Below are positions 23,901-35,515 of a stretch of DNA of 64,000 nt, one piece after another. The DNA is taken from assembly GCF_947623445.1 (NCBI RefSeq), contig NC_135244.1, forward strand, positions 5,766,001 to 5,830,000. The letters run 5' to 3'. This DNA is from Clavelina lepadiformis. Its lineage: Eukaryota > Chordata > Ascidiacea > Aplousobranchia > Clavelinidae. The position numbers and the translations under genes are program-made. The notes under the pieces are model-generated. The model was not told the DNA's origin, searched no databases, and saw only the letters and a program-made list of their open reading frames with translations. The first letter of the stretch is position 1; every line of letters begins with the position of its first letter.

Positions 23901-26900
23901 TTAGAGCTGGTTTATTGAAATGGAACTTTCCTGCTGCAAGGCTAGCCAATGGTCACCAGAGTGTGCCAAAGTGCTTGCCTGTTTAGATTATGATGATGTA
24001 ATGATGGTCATGAAGCACGAGGTACCTTATAGAAATATTACAAACATCTTTTTCTTTAGGAATTTGTTTCTGGAAAACACAGTAATTTTTCCATAAAGAT
24101 ATTGAATATACTTTAACTCTAATTTTAAACCCATTTTGGTTTCTTTAGGATTTTGCTTTGCCTTTCTTAACAACTTGCATTTCCTGCGGAATTTCAGAGG
24201 TTTTGTCAACCACTACTGAAGCATTGCAATATAGCAAAATTCTTGCTAGGTAAGATCGTAAGTGGCAATGTCATCTTTGATTTCATTTCAAAAGCATCTT
24301 AAAAGTTTGTTTTATGTGTTTTTTTTATCTAAAACAATGCGATCCAAGGTTTGTATACAATACACACATTAATGGTAGTAGGCGGTACTACTTGAGAGTT
24401 GGGAATAATGCAAACAACGTTTTTCTAAATAGATGTTGTAATTTCCGAACTTAAACATTGTTAAGTCATACAAAATCTTTTGTCACATTTCATAATCACA
24501 CAATTATTGTATCGTGGTCTTTGTTACTGTATTTGAAAACCTCAAGTGTATGATTATATGCTATGCATCTCACTAGTATAATTGCTGCACAATTTAAAAA
24601 AGGAGCTATTTTATACATGTAACTAAACAAACAATCCGCCATTGCTTTTTTGTGTTTTTGTGCTGTAAAGGATATATAAAATAACTTACAAAAGCGAAAC
24701 TGGACGCCCTTGACGTGAAAGAGCATAAAATAAATTGTATATGCATGTTTTTGTTTTCAGTCCAATAATGAAGGCTTCAGTTGATGTGCTTCAAACACAT
24801 TTGCACGACACTCTGGCCAAAGTGAAACATAATTCTTGCTTTGATGGTAAAGTTGCAGCAGGTATCACTTTCAGCTATAGCACATTTATGCAGAATGCAT
24901 TGCAACTATATGTAGAAAATAACAGGCTGTTTTGAAACATGCACTGAAGTGCACAATGTTTTATCCTATTTATTTTTACACAGAATGCAATGAAAACTTT
25001 ATCATCCTGGGCAGGGATGACTCGTTCAAGGAAAACGTGTTTAATTTGTGTAAATGTCTCGTGAAATGCTTCCAAACCAGTTCAGTATTACCCACGCTTT
25101 ATAGGCTTCCCGAACAAGCATATTTTTCATGCCTTCGTCTTGCGGTGCTCTCCTGTGAAGTACGTAAAGTCGTACACGCTGTATATACCTTCAGTACAGT
25201 ATAAACATGTTTAACTTTGCTGTATGTGTAAAAATTACAATTTAGGTAATTCTGTGGCAACTGGCATCAGGTGAAGTGCCACGTCTTGGACACATCACGG
25301 CTTCTTTAGAAATGTTACAGCAAATTCTCAAAGTGAATGAAATATTCGAAATACTCAATCAAAACTGCAACTCAGCATGGACCATCTGCATTGTGCAAAC
25401 CATCCACACACTTCTGCGGTCTTGTGAGAATTGCTTGCGTTAATCTATACTACACAGCCAGCCACCCACGATCACAATTTCTCACTTATCTAGCTCTAAC
25501 TCCGTACTGAAATTGGCAACTAAACTTTTTCAGATGTTAGGGAACTGCCATTGTCTCAACCTTATCTCCCAGAAAGTCGAGGCTCTGATGATCTGGCCTG
25601 GAAGAAAACGACCACTTCATGTGTTAGACTCGCCCAGATGCTGAACCTTGTTCGAACCGGTCAGAACTTTAACTATGAAACAATTCCATCATGCTTGCTG
25701 GGTCCTTTGTACAATATAGTGAGTACTTATTATGTGTAAAACAATACGTATTGAAATATGCAAGTATTAGTACGCACACGAGTTTATGCGTATTTGTAAT
25801 TTTGCAGATTATTCAATTGTCCACTATGACAATGTTGAACTCGTATGTAAGAATCCCACATCTGCTGTGGAAATACGGCTGGGAGCCACCACCTAACAAT
25901 GACAACCCAACAGAATTTCCCGACGTACCAGCCGACTACTTACAAGAAAAAGAAATCTTAAGCGAATTTATTAGCATCATCAATCACATAGGTTATTAAC
26001 ACAAACAATATGATAGGTGATAGCAAACATAACCTGATCAATGCTATATCTTAGAAAATTGCCTTTTTATACTATGCGCACTGGGTAACCAATGAGTACA
26101 ACTCTAGGTTGGACAAACAGGACACAGTTTGAGGAAACGTGGGCCAGCTTGCTTGGTGTATTGGTATCACAGCCTGTTGATGCCAGTGCTGATACCAATA
26201 GTGTGGTAATTTAATGAAAATATATTAACGTACACAGCTTATTTTATGATGAGAAACTTCAAGGTCGAACTAATCATGTCTGTTACCTTAGAATGAAGAA
26301 TCTCTTGAGCTTTCATGCTTAGCCATACGAGGGCTCACGTCATTGGTTATCAATTGTGCTTTACAGCCGTCTGGTGGAAAACCTGCTGTCAGCCAGTACA
26401 AGGTTTGATTGCTTTATTCACCATGTTTGTAACTCTAGTTTTTTGCTGTAATAATGGACAAGAAAAATTATTATCTTGTTTCTTCCAGCGGTTTGTACAC
26501 TGTAGTTTATTTTTAATGGTTTTGTATTAGTGTAAGTACCGGTGTGTATAAAATTCCATACCATGATAAGATTAGAATTAAAATGAAGTTTATGGCACCT
26601 GAACAATAGTAGTTATCTCAAATTTATATCTACTATTGCCACTTTTATTTAGTCTTCTTGAAGTGTATTCATTCCACAGACATATCATCGAAATCAGGCA
26701 CTTAAGCTTGGTCATACAAGGTTAGGAAGACAACTTAATCGTGTTCGTGAAATAGTCCATGAAGAGTTACAAGCGATTATTGGGTCAAAGAATCATCTCC
26801 ATACTCACGACTCCTACCAGGTTGCTTATGAACACTGTACTATGCTACCTTACTGTCACAAGTAGAATGAGTTATACTAGCTGGTGACGGAGTTGTCTGT

Positions 26901-29900
26901 AGAATTTACAAGTCAAGTAATTCTATATAATACAAAATCTAGTACTTACTTCATTGTCCTTAATGCAGAATCAAAGCCTACGCAACTGTGAACGTTCCCT
27001 GCAGGAATGGTTAGCTTGCAATACGGAACGTATTTTAACATCATCGTTGAAATATGGTCTCGGACAGGTAGCTGTTGTAGTCAATACTACGTAGTAATAG
27101 TAATAATTTCATTATGACTAAAATTGAACATTTAAACTTGTATAAATTCAAGTGCTTTCTGACCGATCACCAATCCAGTGTGGCAAGCACTGCATATGGT
27201 TTAATTACATCATTTACCTTCAGTATTCAATCCGTTCCTTTTTTGAGCTCCATGGTATAACTCCTGGAAAAGATGAGAGCGAATATTCATCAGATGGAGA
27301 CACTCAAACCATTCAGTCTTCAGAATATGACAACTCGTTTGTCAATGGTAAAAAATGTTAATTTAGTTGTTCACATCAAAGACTTATTTTATGTCAATTT
27401 GTTTCTTTTAAGATGACAGTGAGGGAAGCGACATGTTTGAGAGCGCCAACCTGTCAACAACTGTGATGCCTGGTACTCCTCGATCACCCATCAGGGTATG
27501 ATTATTTATTCATTTATTGTAATTATTGTTTATATTTCTTTTCATATTAATGAACATCTAAATGTAAGTTATGTAAATAAATTTTAAATTGTGTAAATTA
27601 ATTGGTGTAAATTATTTTGAAAGTAATTATTTTTGTCTATTGCTTTATCTTAATGTTGACCTATTATTCTATTTATTCAATTAAAGATCTCAAAAACATA
27701 AAAATTTCAACTTGTTTCAAACAACCAGGTACAAGACGGAGTTGACGTCCATTCATGTGTCCAGTTTTTGCTTGACCTTTATACTCAGTGGTTTCGCACC
27801 GCTGCACAAGCATCTACTGCGCAAGGCACTCCTCCCGTTGTCATGGCGAGACCTCTGCTGTGTGAATGTGTTAGGTCACTGCTCCTAATTTCTGACCTTT
27901 TCATCGAAAGACAACAATTTGAATGGATGTTTTCCACGTTGGTTGTTCTGCATGGGTGAGCTATGATGAACTTTTAACATGTTTGAATTATTACTGTTCA
28001 TTTTATGTATTTTGTTTTTTCATCAAAACCGTATTGAACAATTTCTGTTACAAGTGAAAAGCTATGTTAATAATTTTATTAAAGTTATCTCTGTAACGAT
28101 TGCGCTTTTTTCAAGATCGCAACCCCCTGATGACGACATCATGCTTCAGTACATAGTGGTTTCTATGTGCAAGGCTGGAGCAGTACAGGGCATGGTAAAA
28201 CAAATATAGGACAGTCTGTTGAAAATCTTCTGCACTGACTCCTAACTTAAAAAATACATAGTTATATATAATAAATACTCGCCAGTATTTACAAATGTAC
28301 AATTTTCTTAATTTAGGGTAAAACAGTTGTTGAAAATGTGATGCCTGTCCTGACACTTGGCCTAGCAAGTTCACTGGTTTCATGTCAGGTTTTTTCTTTA
28401 TACGGTGCATTGTATTGCTTGGAATGTTATCCCAGCAGACATATACGACCTGTTGTAGATATTCTTGTGGAATATGTTCCAACCAACTTTGTGGCGGTGT
28501 CAACGTAAGTGAAAATCTTAGTAGAACGTTATACCATTGTTGTTTTGAGGCAATGCTGTTAAATGTTACACTATCTTTTAAATACTACCGTTATTCTTGT
28601 CTGAGCACAAACGCCTTTATGTTTTAACTATGCTGATCATTATCTTCATCTTTGTGTTTTTAACTTACTCAATTTTAAAATAATTTGACTGAGTTCGTTT
28701 TCTAATTTGTCGTTGCAGATGTCCAGCTCTGTATAATGAAGAATATGTTGTTGTTTTGGCATCAACCGCATATTGCCTGATTGAGAGGTGCCAGGATGTC
28801 ATCTTGCCCGAATTTACATCTGTTATAATTCAAGTAATCTGATTTTCTTTTCTTGAATAACTCTGCATACCAGCACTTTGAATTTGTTCTTCAGTTATCA
28901 GCTATTTAAAATTAAGTTAAAAGTTTGAGCTTAATACTCTTGGTACCATAAAATACAATACTTGAGTTCCTAACGTGTGTATTTCATACTACGCAATGCA
29001 TTGATGTGGTAGTACTTAAATAACATAACGAGATTATAATAAAATTTATAAACGGCTCTATTTTCCTGTTGTTTCAGGCAAGCGTGTTGATGTTGTCCTC
29101 ACAGGACACAACCAATACACCACCTCGTATTTATCACTGTGTCACACAAGGTCTCGAGCGCCTAGTGCTCGCATTTTCATTATCATCGGTCGAATGTGAG
29201 TCTGTTCTGAAAGCATCAGCTGATCAGCTCCAGTTAAATCCCATTTTATCTCGTGCGACTGCTGCTTGTGGTTTAATGCTCACATGCATGTATTGTGGTA
29301 AGAATACTTAAAGTGGTTAAATTAATCCTTGTTGGTGATGTTAAACATATTCCTTTTGATTCCGAAAGGTTTTTTGTTTGTATCCCTGTTTGTTTTCAAA
29401 TGTTGCTTGATCTGAGAAGCAGTTTTTGATATTTGAAATAAAATGGTAGTAACTGAAATGGAATTTATAATCGTAGTCACAGAAATTTGTGTTTCATCTT
29501 CATCATGTATTACAGGGAGAATGCGTGTTTCGGGCCAGAATGACGTTTTAAATCCAAACGATGGCCCTCAGGAACAGGAAGACGCGATTGAAACTCGTCT
29601 TTTAGCAATGGAGAGGATTTCCCTTCTCTTTGAAAGGTGAACTTTTGTTTATTTAAATGTGCGTTTCATACGATGACTGGTAATTTTATTTCAATGGTTT
29701 TTAATGATTAATTCTGAAGTAAGCACACATCGAAATCAAATATAAGCGATTTGCCAATAGGTAAAAGACTTAAATTTTCTGGTCAGAATAAAGAAAGGTT
29801 ACGCAAAAGATGCTCGAATAATGGCGCGAGTCTTGCCACGTGTTCTGGATGATTTCTTTCCAGCACAGGACGTGATGAACAAGGTCATTGCTGAGTTCAT

Positions 29901-31108
29901 TTCTACACTTCAGCCATTTCCAGATTTAATCGCTCAAGTAGTTCACCAGGTTCAAATTTTGTTTTTAATTTGTTTTAAGTTTGTTGTTGTTTCAAATTAA
30001 TTGCTTCTTACTTAGTAGTTTTTCTTTAAATAATGCTTTAATTTTACACACTGCATTTGTTTCATGTTACAGCTCCTATAGTGGTTTGATGACAACATAA
30101 ATGTAAATGTGCCAGCAATTTTATAATTTTCAACACCGTATAAAGTGTATATTCAATATCTTCTTGTGCCCACTGCAGGTTTTCCAGACTCTCCACAGCA
30201 GAGACCAATCACCATTGGTGCAGGAATGGGTGATGCTGTCACTGAGTAACGTCATTCAAAGAACACCACTTTCAACTGCAGTGTGGTGTCTGACATGCCT
30301 TTTCGTTAGTGCGTCTACAAATCATTGGATCAATTCACTGTATCCTTTTATTGATCTGTTCGTTATTGGATATTTATATAATATCATAAAAATTTCAAGA
30401 GTTTAAAATATTTACAAGTTTCCGCACAAATGTTGTTGCTTTTAACTTGATTTCTTCAGACTTCCATTGGTTGTAAGTAGAATGAATAGACCCGATGAAA
30501 AGCGGGACTGGACTTGTTTTTGTAAAGCAGCGTTGGACTTCTACACTTACCAAGTAAGTTGATCGTCACGCGTGTGTGGTGTGTCAAGTATTATTTCTTG
30601 ACTTATTTATTACACTTTTTAGAGATTGCTTGAATTCAAATTACTTTTGCTTCTGCCGACAAGCTAAAAGTTTGACTGACAATATGTAAATTTTTCTACT
30701 TTTTAACATTTCTTCATCCCATGTAATCCAAAACTAAACAAAATCACAATATGTAGTAAAAACTGTTGAATTTCACTTCTACAGGTATCTTAAAACTTTC
30801 CTTGTGTAATTTATTACTGCAGCAGAAATATGTGCGTTTTGTGTTTTAACACATGGGCACAGGCTGACAAAATTAACTAACTTTTTGCCAAGTGGGTTGC
30901 AACTTTCTATGTTAGTGTATTTTGTATGTATGTTTGTGTTCCATCCCAATTCAATAGCGTAACAAATGGTCCAATTTTGAAGCTATCAGAAGAACTGGAT
31001 CGTCGATCTTTCCACTCGGTTTTCAGCAGTTCTGCAAATGAGGGAGCATACAACATACTTTTGGACTGCATTAGAAAAGTAGATGGAGACCAAGGAATTC
31101 TGCAATGA
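7502..31108 (+). CDS. HTT: Huntingtin (complete, 61 exons)
   Basis: A giant HEAT-repeat scaffold used in vesicle transport, mitosis and selective autophagy, folding with HAP40 in vertebrates. Sixty-one exons joined by GT-AG introns with matching phases give about 2,849 residues, against about 3,140 in human. Landmarks along the human order include [17 protein letters not shown] near residue 75, [67 protein letters not shown] and EPPVQDFIS blocks, [20 protein letters not shown], and a C-terminal [11 protein letters not shown]. The N-terminus ([14 protein letters not shown]) resembles the human N17 helix but runs straight on with no polyglutamine and no proline-rich tract. The first in-frame ATG after the presumed acceptor was taken as the start. 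The internal Ser/Thr-rich linker (exon 8) is shorter than in vertebrates. TGA stop at 31106-31108. Identity is certain; a few small exons could be alternative. Confidence 0.97.
15133..22006 (+). other. HTT: HTT exons 18-35 (N-HEAT part 2 and bridge)
   Basis: Coding exons: 15133-15257, 15482-15514 (33 nt), 16036-16194, 16700-16813, 16927-17099, 17197-17344, 17767-17886, 17984-18121, 18268-18390, 18517-18670, 18764-18897, 19813-19929, 20139-20261, 20474-20590, 20701-20828, 21261-21409, 21580-21774, 21921-22006. Phases agree across all of these. The basic KRKEKAKD stretch of the third exon listed corresponds to the human RRKGKEKE segment. The 915-bp intron 18898-19812 is the longest here and shows no gene. 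The 20829-21260 intron also has nothing recognisable. Confidence 0.85.
22714..31108 (+). other. HTT: HTT exons 36-61 (C-HEAT)
   Basis: Coding exons: 22714-22896, 23097-23321, 23581-23733, 23905-24021, 24149-24249, 24761-24846 (or to 24861), 24984-25159, 25246-25423, 25534-25718, 25808-25991, 26108-26205, 26292-26402, 26680-26820, 26969-27067, 27224-27347, 27413-27495, 27729-27955, 28116-28194, 28317-28504, 28719-28833, 29078-29297, 29516-29636, 29787-29949, 30179-30339, 30460-30553, 30983-31108. The 22007-22713 intron (707 bp) holds no gene. The exon ending at 25991 uses a weak donor (gttatt), but the downstream exon restores the conserved [11 protein letters not shown] block, so it is supported. 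Confidence 0.85.
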
Positions 31109-32030
31109 ACCCAACATCAGGTTGCTGCCAAAGGTGAAGCGATGCTTCTTTTGCATGGACTGCTTTCACTGCTAACAGAACTTATGGCTGAAGTTGATTT
31201 TCATGGGATAAGACGTTGTTACTGCATGTGGAGTAATACACATCTGATGTGCTGAAAGTAAAACTTACTTATTGTGACTAAAAAGGGTAATCAAAAGAAT
31301 GTGTGGAGCCAAGACATAGTGCAATTAGAAGCCGCTTGGTGCACATGCTTGGTACTTAACTGAAGTTGTCCATTGTGCGTTTGTGTCTTCTATTTTTGTA
31401 TTTTTCTGGCTGGTCTTCGTAGCACTCTCGTTGTTATCCATTCCATGTGCTAACATTTTCACTGGTATTTAATTCCTTCTTATGCAAAGTATCCTTTTAG
31501 GTTACTTGTATCTGTTTTTTAGATGAATATTATCCCGTAGTCACTGCTGTTTTTTGAGAGCGAACCACTTCGAATATTATTATCGTATTATGAAGATTTT
31601 TTACTCTCTACGACTCTACGTGCAATACGCTGAGTTTGTCAACTTGTATCAATACGCAATTATGACATCATAAAAGCCATGTATGAAGGTTTTTTATTGA
31701 AGATCAACATAATACTGTCAGACAAAAATTGAAAGATTAGCACTATGTAAAAAAATAAACTCAGCGTAGAAACAAAGAACCTTTTGCTTGTGATACTGCT
31801 TAAAAAATATTCGTAACTTATGTCTAAGTGCAACTTTAGAAGTCAGTTAATATGTAATTGCAAATGAAGAAATATTTCATTAGGCAGCAATTGCTACTTC
31901 GTATGGGAGCCCAACAATACAGTATAGGTTATGCCCACAACAGAATCATCCAACTGTCATGACATAAAGATGATACAGTGCAACAGATTAAAAATGGAAA
32001 ATTACCAATAAAGTTTTAGAATTCAGGTAA
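31109..32030 (+). other. HTT: Huntingtin 3' untranslated region (inferred)
   Basis: No coding potential on the plus strand after the TGA. AATAAA hexamers at 31754-31759, 32007-32012 and 32322-32327 are candidate polyadenylation signals; I recall several alternative poly(A) sites being reported for Ciona huntingtin. The last lies past the end of a minus-strand UBA-like exon (32127-32214), so long transcripts would overlap it antisense. Confidence 0.5.
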
Positions 32031-32126
32031 CTTTAGGCAAGAATATTAAATTCTTATTACGAGGTTTAGATTATTCCAGCGTTGGGATGAAGACAAAGAT
32101 CTCTTTGGTTATTTAACCCGTGCTTA

Positions 32127-32605
32127 TTATTGCTTTGTGCAGTTTGTGAGCAGCAGAACATCTAGCACCTTAAGTAGGTCATTATTGGAAAAGGGCAGTT
32201 CATTTGGCAAATGACTGAAACAATGCATTGGACACTAGTTAATTCTGATTTTGACCTGGGTGCCTGAAATTAACAAATCCTGATAAAAGAACATCTAAAA
32301 GCATATTAACTATGATTGAAAAATAAAAATTGTTAACTAATAGAAGTAGGCCTACATGCTTCATGAGAACTGACAGTAACACATACCAAAATTGACATAG
32401 CAGAAACATTCGGGGGATAACATGGAGATAAACGTTCTGTGCATGAAATACGACCAGTTGGAGGAAATGCTGGGCTTAAATCACATTCCTCTGAATCTAT
32501 AGCAAAGAAAGAATCCACAGCTATAACAGCATCAAGAGGTATAGGTGGATAGCATGGTTCCATGATTCTTATGCATGTGCTTTGCCAAATTTGAACCCAA
32601 GTCAA
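32127..32605 (-). pseudogene. Copy C: fragmentary UBA/YPP gene
   Basis: Two pieces resemble neighbouring gene A. The 5' piece (ATG at 32563 or 32605, to a good donor at 32387/32386) encodes MEPCYPPIP, PAFPPTGR and SPCYPPNVS blocks, the same Cys-Tyr/Phe-Pro-Pro pattern as gene A. The 3' piece (32214-32127, stop TAA) begins after a good acceptor with one base completing a codon and encodes NELPFSNNDLLKVLDVLLL, resembling the second half of the UBA domains of A and B and opening in the same phase. I could not find the first half of the UBA with compatible phases between them; a candidate at about 32250-32310 does not fit. So this is either a broken copy or a gene with an exon I missed. It converges on the huntingtin 3' UTR. 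Confidence 0.4.
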
Positions 32606-34435
32606 TGGCTAACAGAGTTAGAGTAATAAAACTTGTCACAGACACGATATCAGTTTCCGTTATTATGTTGCGTACGAATTTTAATTCCACGGAACGTCTC
32701 TCCGAGTACAGCCGCTTATTTCTGAGTACCGTGTAAATCACATAATTCGAATACAATAACGTTTAACTTGTACAGTAAGAAACACTGCAAAGTAGCTTAC
32801 ACGGTTATTTTTGATAACTTTTGCATGCGACAAAGAGCAAGCAAAAGATGTGACAAGTACAAGCCAAAATGCACACTGCTTTGTGCACTACACTGCATTA
32901 CACTACACTGTATATAGAAACGCATACCAGACAAACAGCATTGGTAACCTTACGAAACAACTAAAAACCTAAACAATAAACGTTCCTTTGGTGTACCGTG
33001 TATGACTTGCTAGGCGCTCTTCTGCTCCAGTACCTTATGCTTATCTGCACCACGTGTTGCTTCAATTTGTTTGAAATGAACACTTCAGCAATCAGCTGGC
33101 TTGTACGTCGGTGGTTTCTGATTGGTTCACATCCGAAACACTCCTCCAAGCCTTATGACGTCATGCGCCTTCAGTTAGTAAATGCCGTACCATTGTACAG
33201 TGCGGTATGTTAAGAATGCTGCAATGAAATTTTTCAACTTGTTATGGATCGAGATCTCTGATTTGAATACATGTTGTTTTTGCTTTTCATTATTATTGTT
33301 ACTGGTTATGATAGACGATTAGGCGCTCTATGTTTGTTCCATTATCTTGAAACTTGGTACGAAGGTGTCTAAATTCGAAATCTCAGTCAAGTTCGTTGCT
33401 CGGGTGTGCCCGTGTTTTCTATCGCCTATTCGCCTTCTAGTTGCAAAAAATGGATTTTTGAATAATAGATTTGTGGCGCATAACGAAAACAGAAAACGTA
33501 ATAACTAAATGTTCTGATTCCTCGAGTAGACTGACTGTCCTTGCCAAAAAGCACACAGAACTTATGCCAACTAAAAGCGTAACTTCAACTTTCGGCACAT
33601 CAAAAACTATAAAAGGACCTTCTTTGTCACACGTGCTCATGGAACTAACTGATGAAATCCAACGCAGTTAAGAATACGGACGGTCACACAGAAGTAAAAA
33701 TTAAACGTACTGGTTCAATTACATCATTTAAAAACAAATAGATTTAGGTGTGATATATTGCTGTGGCACTGATAGGCCTATAGCTGAAATCGAAAAATGT
33801 GTTTATAACTTTATTGATAAAATGATAACATAACATACGCAAAACATATAGACTGAAATGATATGCAAAAGCATGTTCCCGTCATTGCGGCTAGACGTGT
33901 ACAACAATCCCAAATCACTACTACACTCTTAATTGTTACCACATAATTGCGCTTTTTTGTCCGATTTTGCCAACCCAATAGCCTACAATGTCTTAGGCTA
34001 CATGTTAAGGTTGATACTTTTGCCCAGTTTGGCTTGTCATACATGATAAACGTGTTGATAAGCTACATATGCGTTCACAACTTGCATGCATTTTAAATTA
34101 TCGTGTAAAGTATATACCTGTGTTGCAGTGTGTTAGCCAAACTAGTCAATATTGTACGCTAATGTAATTGGAACATGACCATAATCACCTTGTCAAATTC
34201 CTTTAGTCTCCTCAAGGCAGAGTCTCGTCTCCTCAAGGATGACCAGATAGATGTTTGTTGGAAAAAGATTTATTGTTAATTTTGGATTCGAAACTTGTTT
34301 GCATTACATTTTCTTATTACTGGTTGAAGTGAATCCCACACGGCAGGGGTTGACATAATTTAAGTCGCGCAACGCTGTAATGGATTGTGGTGATGAAATG
34401 CTGCATTACAATAACAAATGCCTTAGAGGTGGTAC
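32606..34435. other. Intergenic with a possible promoter
   Basis: No firm gene. A palindromic CRE (TGACGTCA, 33156-33163) lies about 30 bp from an inverted CCAAT box (attgg, about 33121), so a promoter, possibly divergent, is plausible. A plus-strand frame of 66 codons (33471-33671) has a Lys/Thr/Ser-rich, protein-like composition but no recognised family and no clear exon partner. Confidence 0.4.
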
Positions 34436-34608
34436 CATAAGCGCAGCCGGGGGGCGAAAGGGGCCATGTCCCCCCCCCCCAATTTTCAAAGTTTGGATTC
34501 CGAAGTTGAGCCTTTTGTTGAAAATATGTCTTAAAACCAACACTTTGCAGTTCCCTTGAACTCATCAAATATTTGCCCCCCCCCCCCATTTTTCTGGCTA
34601 CGCCACTG
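34436..34608. mobile_element. Short hAT MITE with G/C homopolymer runs
   Basis: A 173-bp element whose ends are imperfect inverted repeats (cataagcgcagcc... against ...ggctacgccactg). It is flanked by a near-perfect 8-bp duplication (ggtggtac 34428-34435, ggtgttac 34609-34616). It contains runs of 12-13 C residues. The 'gctacgccactg' tip is common to many animal hAT MITEs. The homopolymers are likely to be length-polymorphic or mis-sequenced. Confidence 0.65.
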
Positions 34609-35515
34609 GGTGTTACAAGCTCTTTGACTGCTTTTGTAGTTTGAACATTATTTTCGTATAATTAGCGCTCTTCTTCTGACCCATATCCCCCACCAGGGGG
34701 GTCGTTGTTACTGTCTTAAAGTTTGTGGAAATTTTTAGCTGCCTATTTCGTGACCACATGCAATAATATTCCTGTTAAGTTTTGGGGTGTCTGGATGACT
34801 AATAGCACTGCTATGTTAAAAAGACGATCAGCCCTTTAAAGTTCTCTTAAATTTATTAACAACCAACTGGTTTCTGTTTAAAACTACCGTTTCGTATTAG
34901 AATTTAAACATAAAAAAGCGTGAAGAGCTAAGGTTAAGAGTTCAAAGAATCCATAGACGGAAAGGGCAGTAAAAGTTATTCAAAAAAATAAAATACTTTT
35001 AACTTCTGAAAATTAAATAAAAAGGATAGAAGCAACATGAGATGGATGGATACGTATAAAATTGTTAAAAATATCCTTTGTTATAAAACAGACACCAAAA
35101 CATAGGTACAAAATAAAATAACTACTTGAGGTTCAAAAGGTTAAATTATTAAAAAAATTGCTTTGGAAATGAAAAGTGGAATATACATAAGTAACAAGTG
35201 AAGAAGGTAAGAAAAAATATTTAAAATTTAGAAAGAAAACATACAGTAAGTAAGAGCACTTAAAAGAATACGAACGACCCTAAACCACAGTTGACTGTGA
35301 GACATGATTAAAAGTTCAGAACACAAAGCATGCAAAAACAACCTTGAAAAGTTTGTCCATGACAGACAAAGTCAGCAGCACTAGATAAAAGTTGATCAAT
35401 CAAGGTCAGTTGTCTAACCCCAACAACATTAACAACGATAAGTTGCTTTATCTGAACATTGAACTTATTGACATTATTCTGAAACAGGATGATTGAGCCA
35501 TGATGCAGTTTTTTT
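34609..35515. other. 3' flank of gene A
   Basis: AT-rich and without supported coding sequence. A TTTATT at about 34851, read on the minus strand as AATAAA, could be a polyadenylation signal for gene A, but this is weak. Confidence 0.35.

Noticed and set aside
32250..32310. Candidate first half of the UBA in copy C
   Set aside because: The sequence is faintly UBA-like but neither its entry nor its exit phase fits the flanking pieces.
34317..34589. 90-codon minus-strand frame starting with Gly run
   Set aside because: Arises from the C homopolymers of a MITE.
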